Assembly: GCF_024171695.1 (NCBI RefSeq)
Contig: NZ_JAMTCF010000001.1
Span: 50,786 to 114,785 of the forward strand
Length of the DNA stretch: 64,000 bases
Source: Actinosynnema pretiosum
Lineage (GTDB): Bacteria > Actinomycetota > Actinomycetes > Mycobacteriales > Pseudonocardiaceae
Reading direction: 5' to 3'
Part shown: in pieces, positions 1 through 7,869 of the stretch
Position numbering within the stretch: the stretch's first letter is position 1
How the letters are laid out: every line of letters starts with the position of its first letter
Translations under genes and position numbers: made by a program
Notes under the pieces: model-generated
What the model was told of the DNA's origin: nothing
The model's database searches: none
Seen by the model: the letters and a program-made list of their open reading frames with translations, nothing else

Positions 1-1
1 G

Positions 2-1573
2 CACCTGCCGGACCTGTGGACGTGGGCCCCGCTGCACGTGGACGGCGAGGTCGTCGCGTACGCGGTGAGCTTCGTGCACTCCTCCGACATCGGCGGCACG
101 GTCCCCGGCTCGATCGACTGGAACCACACCGACCTGCACCAGGAGGGGCTGCTGATCCCGCCGGTGCGGCTGGTCGACGGCGGGCGGCGCAACCAGGCCG
201 TGTTCGACCTCGTGGCGCGCAACACCCGCGTGCCCGAGCAGAACCTGGGCGACCTGGACGCGCAGGTCGCCGGGTTGCGCACGGCGCAGCGGCGGTTGGA
301 CGAGGTCGCGGACTCGTTCGGCGTCGCGGCGGTGCGGGACGCGATCGCGGACCTGCTCGACACCGCCGAGCAGCGCGCCGGGGACATGATCGAGGAGCTC
401 GCGGACGGGACCTACGCGTTCACCGACTACGTCGAGGGCGTGGAGGGCGAGCGCGGCACGGTGGTGCCACCGACCCGGTTGAACCTGGAGCTGACCGTGT
501 CCGGGCGCGGGGCGCACCTGTCGTTCGAGGGCACCTCGCCGCAGGTGCTGGAGGCGGTGAACCTGCACACCGGCGGCGAGCCCGGCCACTACATGCTCGC
601 GTTCGCGCTGGTGAACTGGTTCTACTCGCGGGACAAGGGAGTGCCGTACAACTCGGGGCTGGTGCGCCCGCTGACCGCCGCGCTGCCGCCGGGATCGGTG
701 GTGAACCCGTGGCCGGGCGCGCCGTGCGGGGTCAGGGCGGCGGTGTTCTTCCGGATCATGGACTGCGTCGTGGGCTGCCTGGCGCAGGCCAGGCCCGAGG
801 CGGCGTCGGCGACCGGGGCGGGCGGGGTCGCGATCGCGGCGATCTCGCACGTGGACGAGGCGACCGGCAGGCGGCGGGTGTCCGTGGGGCAGCCGCTCAC
901 CGGCGGGTCCGGCGGGCGGCCGGGGCAGCCGGGGTTGCACGGCACCAGCTACATGGGCGGGTGGCTGCGGAACGTGCCGAACGAGGTGCTGGAGGCGGAC
1001 GTCCCGGTGCTGGTCGAGGAGTACCGGTACCGGCGCGCTTCCGGTGGTGCGGGCGAGTTCCCCGGCGGGGACGGGCTCGTGGTGCAGATGCGGTCGCTGC
1101 GCGACGACGTGACGTTCGCGGTGCGCGGGCTGGAGCGGTTGGTGCACCAGCCGTGGGGCGTCGGCGGCGGGCAGCCGGGCGCTCGGGGGCGGGCGGTGCT
1201 CAACCCCGGCGCCGAGGACGAGCGGGACCTGGGCCGGGTCGGGACGATCACGTTGCGGCGCGGGGACGTGCTGCGCGTCGAGACGCCCGGCGGTGGTGGG
1301 CTCGGTGCGGCCGAGGGCGGCGGAACCGTTGCGGCTGAAGCGCTTTTCTCGTTCGGGCGGGCCCGCGAGGCGTACGAGGCCCGCTGGCCGCAGGAGTCTC
1401 AGCGGCGGCTGGTGGACGCGGTGCTCGGGCAGGTCGCGCCCGCCTCGCAGCCCGCGACCTACCGCGCGCTGTACCTGGAAGCCGACCGCCGCGCGGGCGA
1501 GTCCGGGTCGGTGACCGCGCAAGTGCTGGACGAGGTGCTCGCCGAGGCGGGCCTGGGAGGTGGGGTGGCGTGA
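2..1573 (+). CDS. Hydantoinase B / 5-oxoprolinase beta-type subunit, 5' truncated
   Basis: Large catalytic subunit of the N-methylhydantoinase/oxoprolinase/acetone carboxylase superfamily, which pairs with an HyuA-like ATPase and opens cyclic amides with ATP. The frame is open from base 2. It reads HLPDLWTWAPLHVDGE just before the first available GTG (38) and continues with the conserved SDIGGTVPGS and DWNHTDLHQEGL blocks, so the true start lies left of the window. Later hallmarks are the NLHTGGEPGHYM region and the Gly-rich PGGGGLG segment near the end. The next gene starts inside its stop codon. An HyuA partner is expected just upstream but is not visible. The substrate is unknown; the neighbours suggest catabolism of a cyclic amide or N-acyl compound. 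Confidence 0.9.
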   Translation, partial: HLPDLWTWAPLHVDGEVVAYAVSFVHSSDIGGTVPGSIDWNHTDLHQEGLLIPPVRLVDGGRRNQAVFDLVARNTRVPEQNLGDLDAQVAGLRTAQRRLDEVADSFGVAAVRDAIADLLDTAEQRAGDMIEELADGTYAFTDYVEGVEGERGTVVPPTRLNLELTVSGRGAHLSFEGTSPQVLEAVNLHTGGEPGHYMLAFALVNWFYSRDKGVPYNSGLVRPLTAALPPGSVVNPWPGAPCGVRAAVFFRIMDCVVGCLAQARPEAASATGAGGVAIAAISHVDEATGRRRVSVGQPLTGGSGGRPGQPGLHGTSYMGGWLRNVPNEVLEADVPVLVEEYRYRRASGGAGEFPGGDGLVVQMRSLRDDVTFAVRGLERLVHQPWGVGGGQPGARGRAVLNPGAEDERDLGRVGTITLRRGDVLRVETPGGGGLGAAEGGGTVAAEALFSFGRAREAYEARWPQESQRRLVDAVLGQVAPASQPATYRALYLEADRRAGESGSVTAQVLDEVLAEAGLGGGVA

Positions 1574-2490
1574 GCGCGCTGCGGTTCGGGTTGATGACCT
1601 ACGAGGCCGCGCCGATCGGCGAGCTCGTGGAGCGCTGGCGCGGGTTCGAGGCCGACGGCTGGGACGCGCTGTGGGCGGGCGACCACCTGTGGAGCGCGCT
1701 CGACGCGGACGGGAACCCCACAAGGCCCCGGTTCGACCCGTGGGTGCTGGCCGCGTGCGTCGCGACCGCCACCGAGCGGGTCGAGGTCGGCACGCTGGTC
1801 AGCGCGATCGGGATGCGCAACCCGACCGTGCTCGCCAAGCAGGCGGTCACCCTGGACCACGTGTCGGGCGGGCGGTTCACCACCGGGCTCGGCGCGGGCG
1901 GCAACCCCAAGGACGAGGCGGCGGCGGGCATCGCGCCGCTGGCCCCCGAGGAGCGGGCCGCGCGGTTCGGCGAGTACGCGGCCGTGGTGCGGGCGGTGCT
2001 GGACGGCGGCGCGTACGAGCTCGTCGGCGAGCACCACAGCGCCAGGGGCGTGTCCGCTCCCCCGCCGGTCGCCGGGCGACCGCCGCTGCTGATCGCGGCG
2101 CACCTGCGGTCGACGATCGCGGTGGCGGCGCGGCACGCGGACGTGTGGCACACCTACGGGTCGCTGTTCAGCCAGCTCGCGCGCGGGCAGCAGCTGACCG
2201 CCGACGAGAGCCTCGCGGTGACGGCGCGGCGGGCGCGGGCGCTGGACGAGGAGTGCGAGCGGATCGGGCGCGATCCGGGGACCGTGCGGCGCGGGTTCAT
2301 GCTGGGGTTCACCAGGGACGAGCCGTGGACCTCGGTGCAGGCGTTCCGGGAGACCATCGGCCGGTACGCGGAGGTGGGCATCACCGAGTTCGCGTTCCCG
2401 TTCCCGCTGCAGGGGCCGCACGACCTGGACGTGTTCCACGAGGTCGTGGCGGACGTGCTGCCCGCGCTGCGGGCCGGGGAGCGGCCGTGA
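1570..2490 (+). CDS. LLM-class (luciferase-like) F420-dependent oxidoreductase
   Basis: A 306-residue TIM-barrel flavin/F420 oxidoreductase of the bacterial luciferase-like superfamily. Family features are an N-terminal MSALRFGLMTYE strand, GTLVSAIGMRNPTVLAKQ, the SGGRFTTGLGAGGNP segment that lines the cofactor pocket, and a C-terminal FAFPFPLQGPHD segment. The GTG start overlaps the hydantoinase B stop by 4 bp, implying translational coupling, and its own stop overlaps the next gene by 4 bp. It probably performs a redox or ring-oxygenation step in the same catabolic route. Whether it uses F420 or FMN cannot be read from the sequence. Confidence 0.85.
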   Translation: MSALRFGLMTYEAAPIGELVERWRGFEADGWDALWAGDHLWSALDADGNPTRPRFDPWVLAACVATATERVEVGTLVSAIGMRNPTVLAKQAVTLDHVSGGRFTTGLGAGGNPKDEAAAGIAPLAPEERAARFGEYAAVVRAVLDGGAYELVGEHHSARGVSAPPPVAGRPPLLIAAHLRSTIAVAARHADVWHTYGSLFSQLARGQQLTADESLAVTARRARALDEECERIGRDPGTVRRGFMLGFTRDEPWTSVQAFRETIGRYAEVGITEFAFPFPLQGPHDLDVFHEVVADVLPALRAGERP

Positions 2491-4088
2491 GCGTGGAACA
2501 CGTTGCGGTGGAAGGTTTTTCCGGGTCGCTGACCGCCGGGGTCGGGCTGGAGGACGGGGCGGACGTCCTGCTGGACGAGCTGGTCGCGCTGCGGCGCGAG
2601 CTGCACGCCGTGCCCGAGGTGGGGCTGGACCTGCCCGTCACCACCGGGATCGTGCTGGGCGCGCTGGCGGGCCTGGACCTGGAGATCACCACCGGGACCG
2701 GGTCGAGCTGGGTCGCGGCGGTGCTGCGCGGCGGGCGCCCCGGTCCGGTGGTGGCGCTGCGCGCGGACACCGACGCGCTGCCGATCACCGAGGCCACCGG
2801 GCTGGAGTTCGCCTCCGCCAACGGGGCGATGCACGCGTGCGGGCACGACCTGCACACCGCCGCGCTGGTCGGGGCGGCGCGGTTGCTGCACGCCGAGCGG
2901 GAATCGTTGCACGGCACGGTCTTGATGCTGTTCCAGCCCGGCGAGGAGGGGCACGGCGGGGCACGGGCGATGCTCGCCGATGGCGCGCTGGAGGTGGCGG
3001 GGCCGGTGTCGGCGGCGTACGCGCTGCACGTGATCGCGGACCTGCCGCACGGCGTGGTCATGACCCGGCCTGGGCCGATCATGGCCGCGTACACCGTGCT
3101 GGAGGTGACCGTCACCGGGCGCGGCGGGCACGGCGGGCGACCGCACGAGGGGCTGGACGCGATCCCGGTGGCCGCGCAGGTCGTGTCGGCGCTGCACACG
3201 CACGTGGACCGGGCGTTCGACGCGTTCGACCCGGTGGTGCTGACCGTGGGCGAGTTCCACGCGGGCAGCGCGCCCAACGTGGTCGCCGAGCGGGCGGTGC
3301 TGCGGGCCGGGGTGCGCACGTTCTCCGAGGCCACGACCGCGCGCGTCGCGGTGGAGCTGCCGCGCGTGGTGGAGCGGGTGGCCGCGGCGTTCGGGGCCGA
3401 GGCGGAGGTGGTGGTGCGGGAGGTGATGGCGCCGACCGTGAACGACCCCGCGTCGGCTCGGGTGCTGGCCGCGACGGCGACGGCGCTGTTCGGGCCGGAG
3501 CGGTACGCAGAGCTGGCGAACCCGCGCACCGGGTCGGAGGACTTCTCCGAGGTGCTGCGGCGGGTCCCCGGCGCGTACGGGTACCTGGGGGCGGCGGCTC
3601 CGGGGGCGGTGGGACCGGACCGCAAGCCCGCGGGCAACCACTCGCCTCGGGCGTTCTTCGACGACTCGCTGCTGGGGGACGCGGCGCGGTTGCTGGCCGG
3701 GTTGGCCGAGCACCACCTGGTTCCCGGCGCGCTGACCGCCGAGGACGCCATCGGGGACGGCGCGCTGAGCACCGGGCGCGGCCGAGCGACCGGGACCGCA
3801 CAGGTGACCGGGAGCGGTGGCGCGACGGCCAGGGGTGGTGGCATGACGCCGGTGGCCGCAGCCGGTCAGCCGGTGCCCGCCGACCCGCCCGACAGCACCA
3901 CGGGACCCGCCCACGCGCGCGACGAGACGACCTGGCCCGCCCACACCCCCGACGACCTGCCTGACGCCGCGAACCGCCCCGTGACCGGTGCGGTGGCGGG
4001 AGCGCCCGGTGACGCGCCCGACGCCGTCCCCGCCAACCCCGCCCCGCAGCACCCCGCGCCCGACCGCTCTCCCGGAGGACAGCCGTGA
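2487..4088 (+). CDS. M20-family amidohydrolase with unusual C-terminal tail
   Basis: A 533-residue protein whose first ~415 residues are an M20D-type amidohydrolase (hippurate/IAA-amino-acid hydrolase family). These are di-metal enzymes that release amino acids from N-acyl conjugates. Visible are LRRELHAVPEVGL near residue 36, the metal-binding ACGHDLHTAA block (Cys118, His120), the PGEEGHGGA block (Glu153/154), the dimerisation-domain GRGGHGGRPHEG, and GSEDFSEVL. The GTG start at 2487 overlaps the previous stop by 4 bp. Residues ~420-533 form an extra low-complexity Gly/Thr/Pro/Ala/Asp tail not usual for the family, which normally ends near 400-440 residues. The next gene overlaps by 4 bp, so the tail is bounded by real coding signals on both sides. 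Confidence 0.88.
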   Translation: MSVEHVAVEGFSGSLTAGVGLEDGADVLLDELVALRRELHAVPEVGLDLPVTTGIVLGALAGLDLEITTGTGSSWVAAVLRGGRPGPVVALRADTDALPITEATGLEFASANGAMHACGHDLHTAALVGAARLLHAERESLHGTVLMLFQPGEEGHGGARAMLADGALEVAGPVSAAYALHVIADLPHGVVMTRPGPIMAAYTVLEVTVTGRGGHGGRPHEGLDAIPVAAQVVSALHTHVDRAFDAFDPVVLTVGEFHAGSAPNVVAERAVLRAGVRTFSEATTARVAVELPRVVERVAAAFGAEAEVVVREVMAPTVNDPASARVLAATATALFGPERYAELANPRTGSEDFSEVLRRVPGAYGYLGAAAPGAVGPDRKPAGNHSPRAFFDDSLLGDAARLLAGLAEHHLVPGALTAEDAIGDGALSTGRGRATGTAQVTGSGGATARGGGMTPVAAAGQPVPADPPDSTTGPAHARDETTWPAHTPDDLPDAANRPVTGAVAGAPGDAPDAVPANPAPQHPAPDRSPGGQP

Positions 4089-5809
4089 CCACACCGCAGA
4101 CCACTCCCCGCCGAGGCGCGGACGCGCTCGTGGAGGCCCTGATCGCCCACGGGGTCACCACCCTGTTCGGCGTTCCCGGCGACACCGGCGTCGTGCTGTA
4201 CGACGCGCTGTTCCACCGCACCGACGAGATCGAGCACGTGCTGGCCCGCGACGAGCGGCACGCGGCGGCGATGGCCGACGGGTACGCGCGCGTCACCAAC
4301 CGGGTCGGCGTGGTCGAGGTGTCCAGCGGCGGCGGGACCACCTACGTGGTCGGCGGGCTCGGCGAGGCGTTCGCGTCCGGCATCCCGGTGCTGCTGATCA
4401 CCTCCGACATCCACGCGTCCAGCCGGGGCACCGGCGCGCTGACCGAGATCGACCAGGTCGCGCTGTTCACCGCCGTCACCAAGTGGCGCACCGTCGTGGA
4501 GAGCGCCGACGAGGTGCCGGGCGCGGTGGCCGAGGCGCTGCGGGTCGCGGTGAGCGGGCGGCCGGGACCGGTCGCGGTGATCGTGCCGGAGAACGTGCTG
4601 GAGGAGCTGACGTCCGCGCCGGTGCCGGTGACGACGGCGGTGGTCCCGGCCGAGCGTCCGCTGGCCGACGCGGGCGCGGTGGCGGAGGCGGTCCGGTTGC
4701 TGGCGGGCGCCGAGCGGCCGGTGGTCGTCGCCGGAGGCGGCGTGCACCTGTCCGGCGCGCACGCCGAGGTCGCCGAGCTGGCCGCACGGCTCGGCGCGGG
4801 GGTCGCGGGCACGATCCACGGGCGCGGCGCGGTCGCCACCGACGACCCGTGGTGGCTGGGCGTGGTCGGCAACAACTCCGGGCAGCCGGGCACGAACGCG
4901 CACGTCGCGGCGGCGGACGTGGTGCTGCTGGTCGGCACGCGCGGCAACGCCACCGACACCAACTCGTGGACCGCACCGGCGCGCACCGGCCAGGCCGTGG
5001 TGCAGATCGACGTCGACGCGGCGCGGGCCGGGCGGAACTTCCCCGGCTCCACGGCGCTCGTCGGCGACTGCCGCGCGGTGCTCGGGCAGCTCCTGGACGC
5101 GCTGGAGCCCACGCCGGGGGCGGCGCTGCGCACGCGGGCCGAGGCCGTCGCGGAGGCGCGCGGGAACGCCACGCCGCGCACCGAGGGCGGTGAGCACGCG
5201 CCGGGCGTGCTGTACCCGAGGGCGGTCGTGGAGCTGCTGCACGAGCTGCTCGGCGAGGACGTCGTGGTCGTGGCCGACCCCGGCACGCCCACGCCGAACA
5301 CCGCCGCGTTCTGGCCGCAGGCGCGGGCCCGCCGCAAGGTGGTGATCCCGCGCGGGCACGGGCCGATGGGGTACGCGATCCCGGCTGCGATCGGGGTCGC
5401 CAAGGCCCTGCCGGGCACGCGGGTGGTGAGCGTGACGGCTGACGGGAGCTTCGCGATGGCGTGCGGCGAGCTGGAGACCGCAGCCAGGTTCAGCCTACCC
5501 GTCCTGTTCGTCCAGTTCACGAACCACAGCATGGGCTGGATCAAGATGCTCCAGCACCTGTACACCGAGGGCCGCTACTTCGGCGTCGACCCCGGCCCGG
5601 TGGACGCGGCGCTGGTCGCGCGGGCCAACGGGATCGAGGGCACGGCGGTGGCCTCGCTGGAGGAGCTGCGGGCCGCCGTGGTGGACTTCGCGGAGAACCC
5701 CCGGCCGAGGTACCTCGACGTGGTGGTGCCGCACATGATCGACTACAGCCCGCCGGTGCCAGCCTGGGACCGGGGTCTGGCCGGGGACGCCACCCGGCCG
5801 GTCTACTGA
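4085..5809 (+). CDS. Thiamine-diphosphate-dependent enzyme, acetolactate synthase-like
   Basis: A 574-residue ThDP enzyme with the usual three-domain order. The N-terminal PYR domain contains LFGVPGDTG and the activating glutamate in ARDERHAAAMADGYAR (Glu57). A central Rossmann-like domain follows. The C-terminal PP domain has the diphosphate/Mg motif as ADGSFAMACGELETA followed by QFTNHSMG. The GTG start has GGAGGA upstream and overlaps the M20 stop by 4 bp. The family decarboxylates or carboligates 2-oxo acids. The operon context argues for a catabolic decarboxylase or lyase rather than branched-chain amino-acid biosynthesis, because no small regulatory subunit or ilvC lies nearby. Substrate unknown. 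Confidence 0.85.
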   Translation: MTTPQTTPRRGADALVEALIAHGVTTLFGVPGDTGVVLYDALFHRTDEIEHVLARDERHAAAMADGYARVTNRVGVVEVSSGGGTTYVVGGLGEAFASGIPVLLITSDIHASSRGTGALTEIDQVALFTAVTKWRTVVESADEVPGAVAEALRVAVSGRPGPVAVIVPENVLEELTSAPVPVTTAVVPAERPLADAGAVAEAVRLLAGAERPVVVAGGGVHLSGAHAEVAELAARLGAGVAGTIHGRGAVATDDPWWLGVVGNNSGQPGTNAHVAAADVVLLVGTRGNATDTNSWTAPARTGQAVVQIDVDAARAGRNFPGSTALVGDCRAVLGQLLDALEPTPGAALRTRAEAVAEARGNATPRTEGGEHAPGVLYPRAVVELLHELLGEDVVVVADPGTPTPNTAAFWPQARARRKVVIPRGHGPMGYAIPAAIGVAKALPGTRVVSVTADGSFAMACGELETAARFSLPVLFVQFTNHSMGWIKMLQHLYTEGRYFGVDPGPVDAALVARANGIEGTAVASLEELRAAVVDFAENPRPRYLDVVVPHMIDYSPPVPAWDRGLAGDATRPVY

Positions 5810-5823
5810 CCGCCGAGGTGACC

Positions 5824-6477
5824 ATGACCGGACCCACGCCGACCCCTCGGCTGCCGCTGCGCTCGGAGGAGGTCTACCGGACGCTGCGCGAGGAGATCGA
5901 CGACGGCCTGGTGACGCCGGGCGCGCCGCTGGTGGAGGACGAGATCGCGCAGCGGCTGGGCGTCTCGCGCACCCCGGTGCGGGAGAGCATCCAGCGGCTG
6001 GCCGCCGACGGGCTGGTGGTCTCGCGCAGGCGGCGGTGGGTGGTGCGCTCCTTCACGCCGGAGGAGGTCACCGACATCTACGAGGTGCGGGCGGCGCTGG
6101 AGTCGCACGCGGCGCGCCTGGCCGCGCTGCGGGCGACCCCGGAGCAGCTGGCGGCGATCGAGGCCCAGCGCCCGCTGATGACCGGCGAGAGCCGGGAGGT
6201 GCTGGTGGAGCGCAGCCGGGCCAACGACGAGTTCCACGACCTGATCACCGGGGCGTCGGGGAACGAGCGGCTGCTGCGCACCATCCGGGACCACCGGTTG
6301 TTCCACTTCAACCGGCGGTTGGCGGTGATGTACGAGGAGGAGCATTTGCGGACGTCGTCGCGGCAGCACGGGCAGCTGGTGGACGCGCTGGTGGCGCGGG
6401 ACGCGGAGGTCGCGGCCGAGGTGGCGCGGGTGCACGTGGAGTACTCGTTGGGGATCGTGCTGGAGAAGTTGTTCTGA
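5824..6477 (+). CDS. GntR-family transcriptional regulator, FCD subfamily
   Basis: A 217-residue regulator. An N-terminal winged helix (residues ~15-80) holds the GntR recognition block IAQRLGVSRTPVRESIQRL. A C-terminal FCD all-helical sensor (~90-215) has EVRAALESHAARLAA and metal/ligand-type residues around NDEFHD and DHRLFHFNRR. ATG at 5824 lies 14 bp after the ThDP gene stop, so it is the last gene of the catabolic operon. Such regulators usually repress their own operon and respond to a carboxylate intermediate; that is inference here. Confidence 0.88.
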   Translation: MTGPTPTPRLPLRSEEVYRTLREEIDDGLVTPGAPLVEDEIAQRLGVSRTPVRESIQRLAADGLVVSRRRRWVVRSFTPEEVTDIYEVRAALESHAARLAALRATPEQLAAIEAQRPLMTGESREVLVERSRANDEFHDLITGASGNERLLRTIRDHRLFHFNRRLAVMYEEEHLRTSSRQHGQLVDALVARDAEVAAEVARVHVEYSLGIVLEKLF

Positions 6478-6494
6478 GGGGGCGGGGTTCCGGT

Positions 6495-6566
6495 GGGGCC
6501 AGGGCTCGGGTGGGGGCCGGGGCTCGGGCGGGGGCCGGGACTTAGGCGGGGGCTCGGGCTCGGGCA
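6495..6566 (+). repeat. 18-bp imperfect tandem repeat, four copies
   Basis: Four consecutive 18-bp units (starting 6495, 6513, 6531, 6549) share the core GGGGCC.GGGCTCGGG.G. They begin 17 bp after the GntR stop codon. The block translates to a Gly-rich low-complexity string with no gene-like features, so I treat it as non-coding. Confidence 0.75.
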
Positions 6567-6713
6567 TGGCCGTTGGGAGGCGAGCGGTCAGGGCAGGTGG
6601 CAGTGGGAAGGCCGGGCGGTCGTCGCCGGGGCGTGGAGTTGCGGTGTGGGAGCGGTTCCGGCTTTGGTTGGCGGAGGTCGGTAGTGCGGCGGGCCGGGTC
6701 GGGTCGCGCCCGC

Positions 6714-6934
6714 GTCACCTGGCGGACCGGTTGGCGTGCGTGGCTGGGCGCTCGGGTGTTGTTGGACAGTGGTTCCGCACGCTTCGCGTGCGGGGGAGAA
6801 TGTTGCAGTGGCGACGGCTGACGTTGTGGACCGGGCCGCGTCGTGCTCGCGTCGCGTGGTGGACGGGTTGGCCTGTGCGGCTGGGCGCTTCGGTTTTGCT
6901 GGACGGTGGTTCCGCACGCTTCGCGTGCGGGGAC
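6714..6934 (+). repeat. Duplicated ~84-bp element carrying a perfect 19-nt hairpin (137-bp period)
   Basis: Two diverged copies (6714-6797 and 6851-6934, about 85 percent identical by eye) lie in the same orientation 137 bp apart. Each ends in an identical 26-bp core containing CCGCACGCTTCGCGTGCGG (6775-6793 and 6912-6930), a perfect 8-bp stem with a TTC loop. The stretch 6478-6992 between gntR and the next gene shows no convincing gene. The hairpin core is better conserved than its flanks, which suggests selection on the structure or recent mobility of a REP-like element. Confidence 0.75.
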
Positions 6935-6992
6935 GTGGAATACTCGCGGCCCGTTGTGCCTGAGGAAGCTGGTTGACCGTGGGTGGTGTGGT

Positions 6993-7385
6993 GTGAAGGT
7001 CGAGATCGTCGAAGTCGCCGACCCCGGCTCCGGGCAGGTGGTGTTCCGCCTCGCGGGGGCTCGGGACACGGCGTCCGGCTACTGGTCGTCCGGCGAGGAC
7101 GCGCAGGTCGGCGAGAGCACGGTCGAGCTGGACGTGCCCGGCGAGGTGACGGCCTGGTCGGTCGTCGCGCCGCCTGAACCGCCGGAGTCGTCCGTGGCCG
7201 ACGTGGACGGCGGGGTCGCGATCACCGCCGAGGTGCTGCCGGGTGAGGACGCGGACGCGTTCGCCCTGCGCGTGGGCGTGGGCGTGGTGCTGGTGGAGCT
7301 GTCCGGCGACGTGTCGGCGGTCGCGCCGGGCACGTGGGTGTCGCTGTCGGTGCCGAAGGTCGTGCTGTACCCGTTCAGCGCCTAG
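6993..7385 (+). CDS. Unrecognised 130-residue acidic protein
   Basis: A GTG at 6993 opens a 130-residue frame beginning MKVEIVEVADPGSG and ending VPKVVLYPFSA, with strong GC third-position bias. The product is acidic and Val/Gly/Asp-rich with alternating hydrophobic residues, suggesting a beta-rich soluble domain. No signal peptide, membrane span or recognised motif is present. It stands alone between the repeat region and the RidA gene on the same strand, so it may share a transcript with the latter. No function is assigned. Confidence 0.6.
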   Translation: MKVEIVEVADPGSGQVVFRLAGARDTASGYWSSGEDAQVGESTVELDVPGEVTAWSVVAPPEPPESSVADVDGGVAITAEVLPGEDADAFALRVGVGVVLVELSGDVSAVAPGTWVSLSVPKVVLYPFSA

Positions 7386-7488
7386 CCGTCCGGCCCGCGC
7401 CGGTCCGGCCCCGCTGCCGGAGAGCGCCCCCGCGCGCCACCGGACTGGGTACAGTGCGGAGGCGACCGACGACGGGGAGTGATCCACC

Positions 7489-7869
7489 ATGCGCGAGCCG
7501 CTTTCGGTCCACCGGCACTCCGACCCGCTCGGACGGTACGCGGAGAGCGTCGAGATCAGCGGCGCCTCGCGGGTGCTGTTCATCAGCGGGCAGGTCCCCA
7601 CCGACGTCGACGGGAGCGCGCCCGCCGGGTTCGCCGACCAGTGCCGCAACGCCTGGCAGCGGGTGCTGGCCGTGCTGGAGCAGCACGACATGCGGCCCGA
7701 GCACCTGGCCAAGGTGACCACGTTCCTGCGCGACCGGGGTGACCGGGAGCTGAGCAGCGAGGTGCGCAGGCAGGTGCTCGGTGAGCACCTGCCCGCGCTG
7801 ACCGTGGTCGTGGCCGAGCTCTACGAGCCCGACTGGTTGGTCGAGATCGAGGCCATCGCGCTGGCCTGA
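7489..7869 (+). CDS. RidA/YjgF/UK114-family protein
   Basis: A 126-residue trimeric RidA-superfamily protein. Many members hydrolyse reactive enamine/imine intermediates. Visible features are VLFISGQVPTDVDG at residues ~24-38, the central CRNAWQRVLAVLEQHDM helix and the C-terminal WLVEIEAIALA strand. The canonical Arg of strict RidA (R105 in E. coli) is not evident, so it may belong to a Rid1-7 type subgroup with a different substrate. The 3' end overlaps the convergent LuxR-type gene by 49 bp. A TACAGT hexamer at 7450-7455 is a possible -10. Confidence 0.85.
   Translation: MREPLSVHRHSDPLGRYAESVEISGASRVLFISGQVPTDVDGSAPAGFADQCRNAWQRVLAVLEQHDMRPEHLAKVTTFLRDRGDRELSSEVRRQVLGEHLPALTVVVAELYEPDWLVEIEAIALA

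Noticed and set aside
4085..5809. Assignment as acetolactate synthase for branched-chain amino acids
   Set aside because: No regulatory subunit or ilvC lies nearby and the gene sits in a hydantoinase/amidohydrolase operon, so only the ThDP-enzyme family is claimed.
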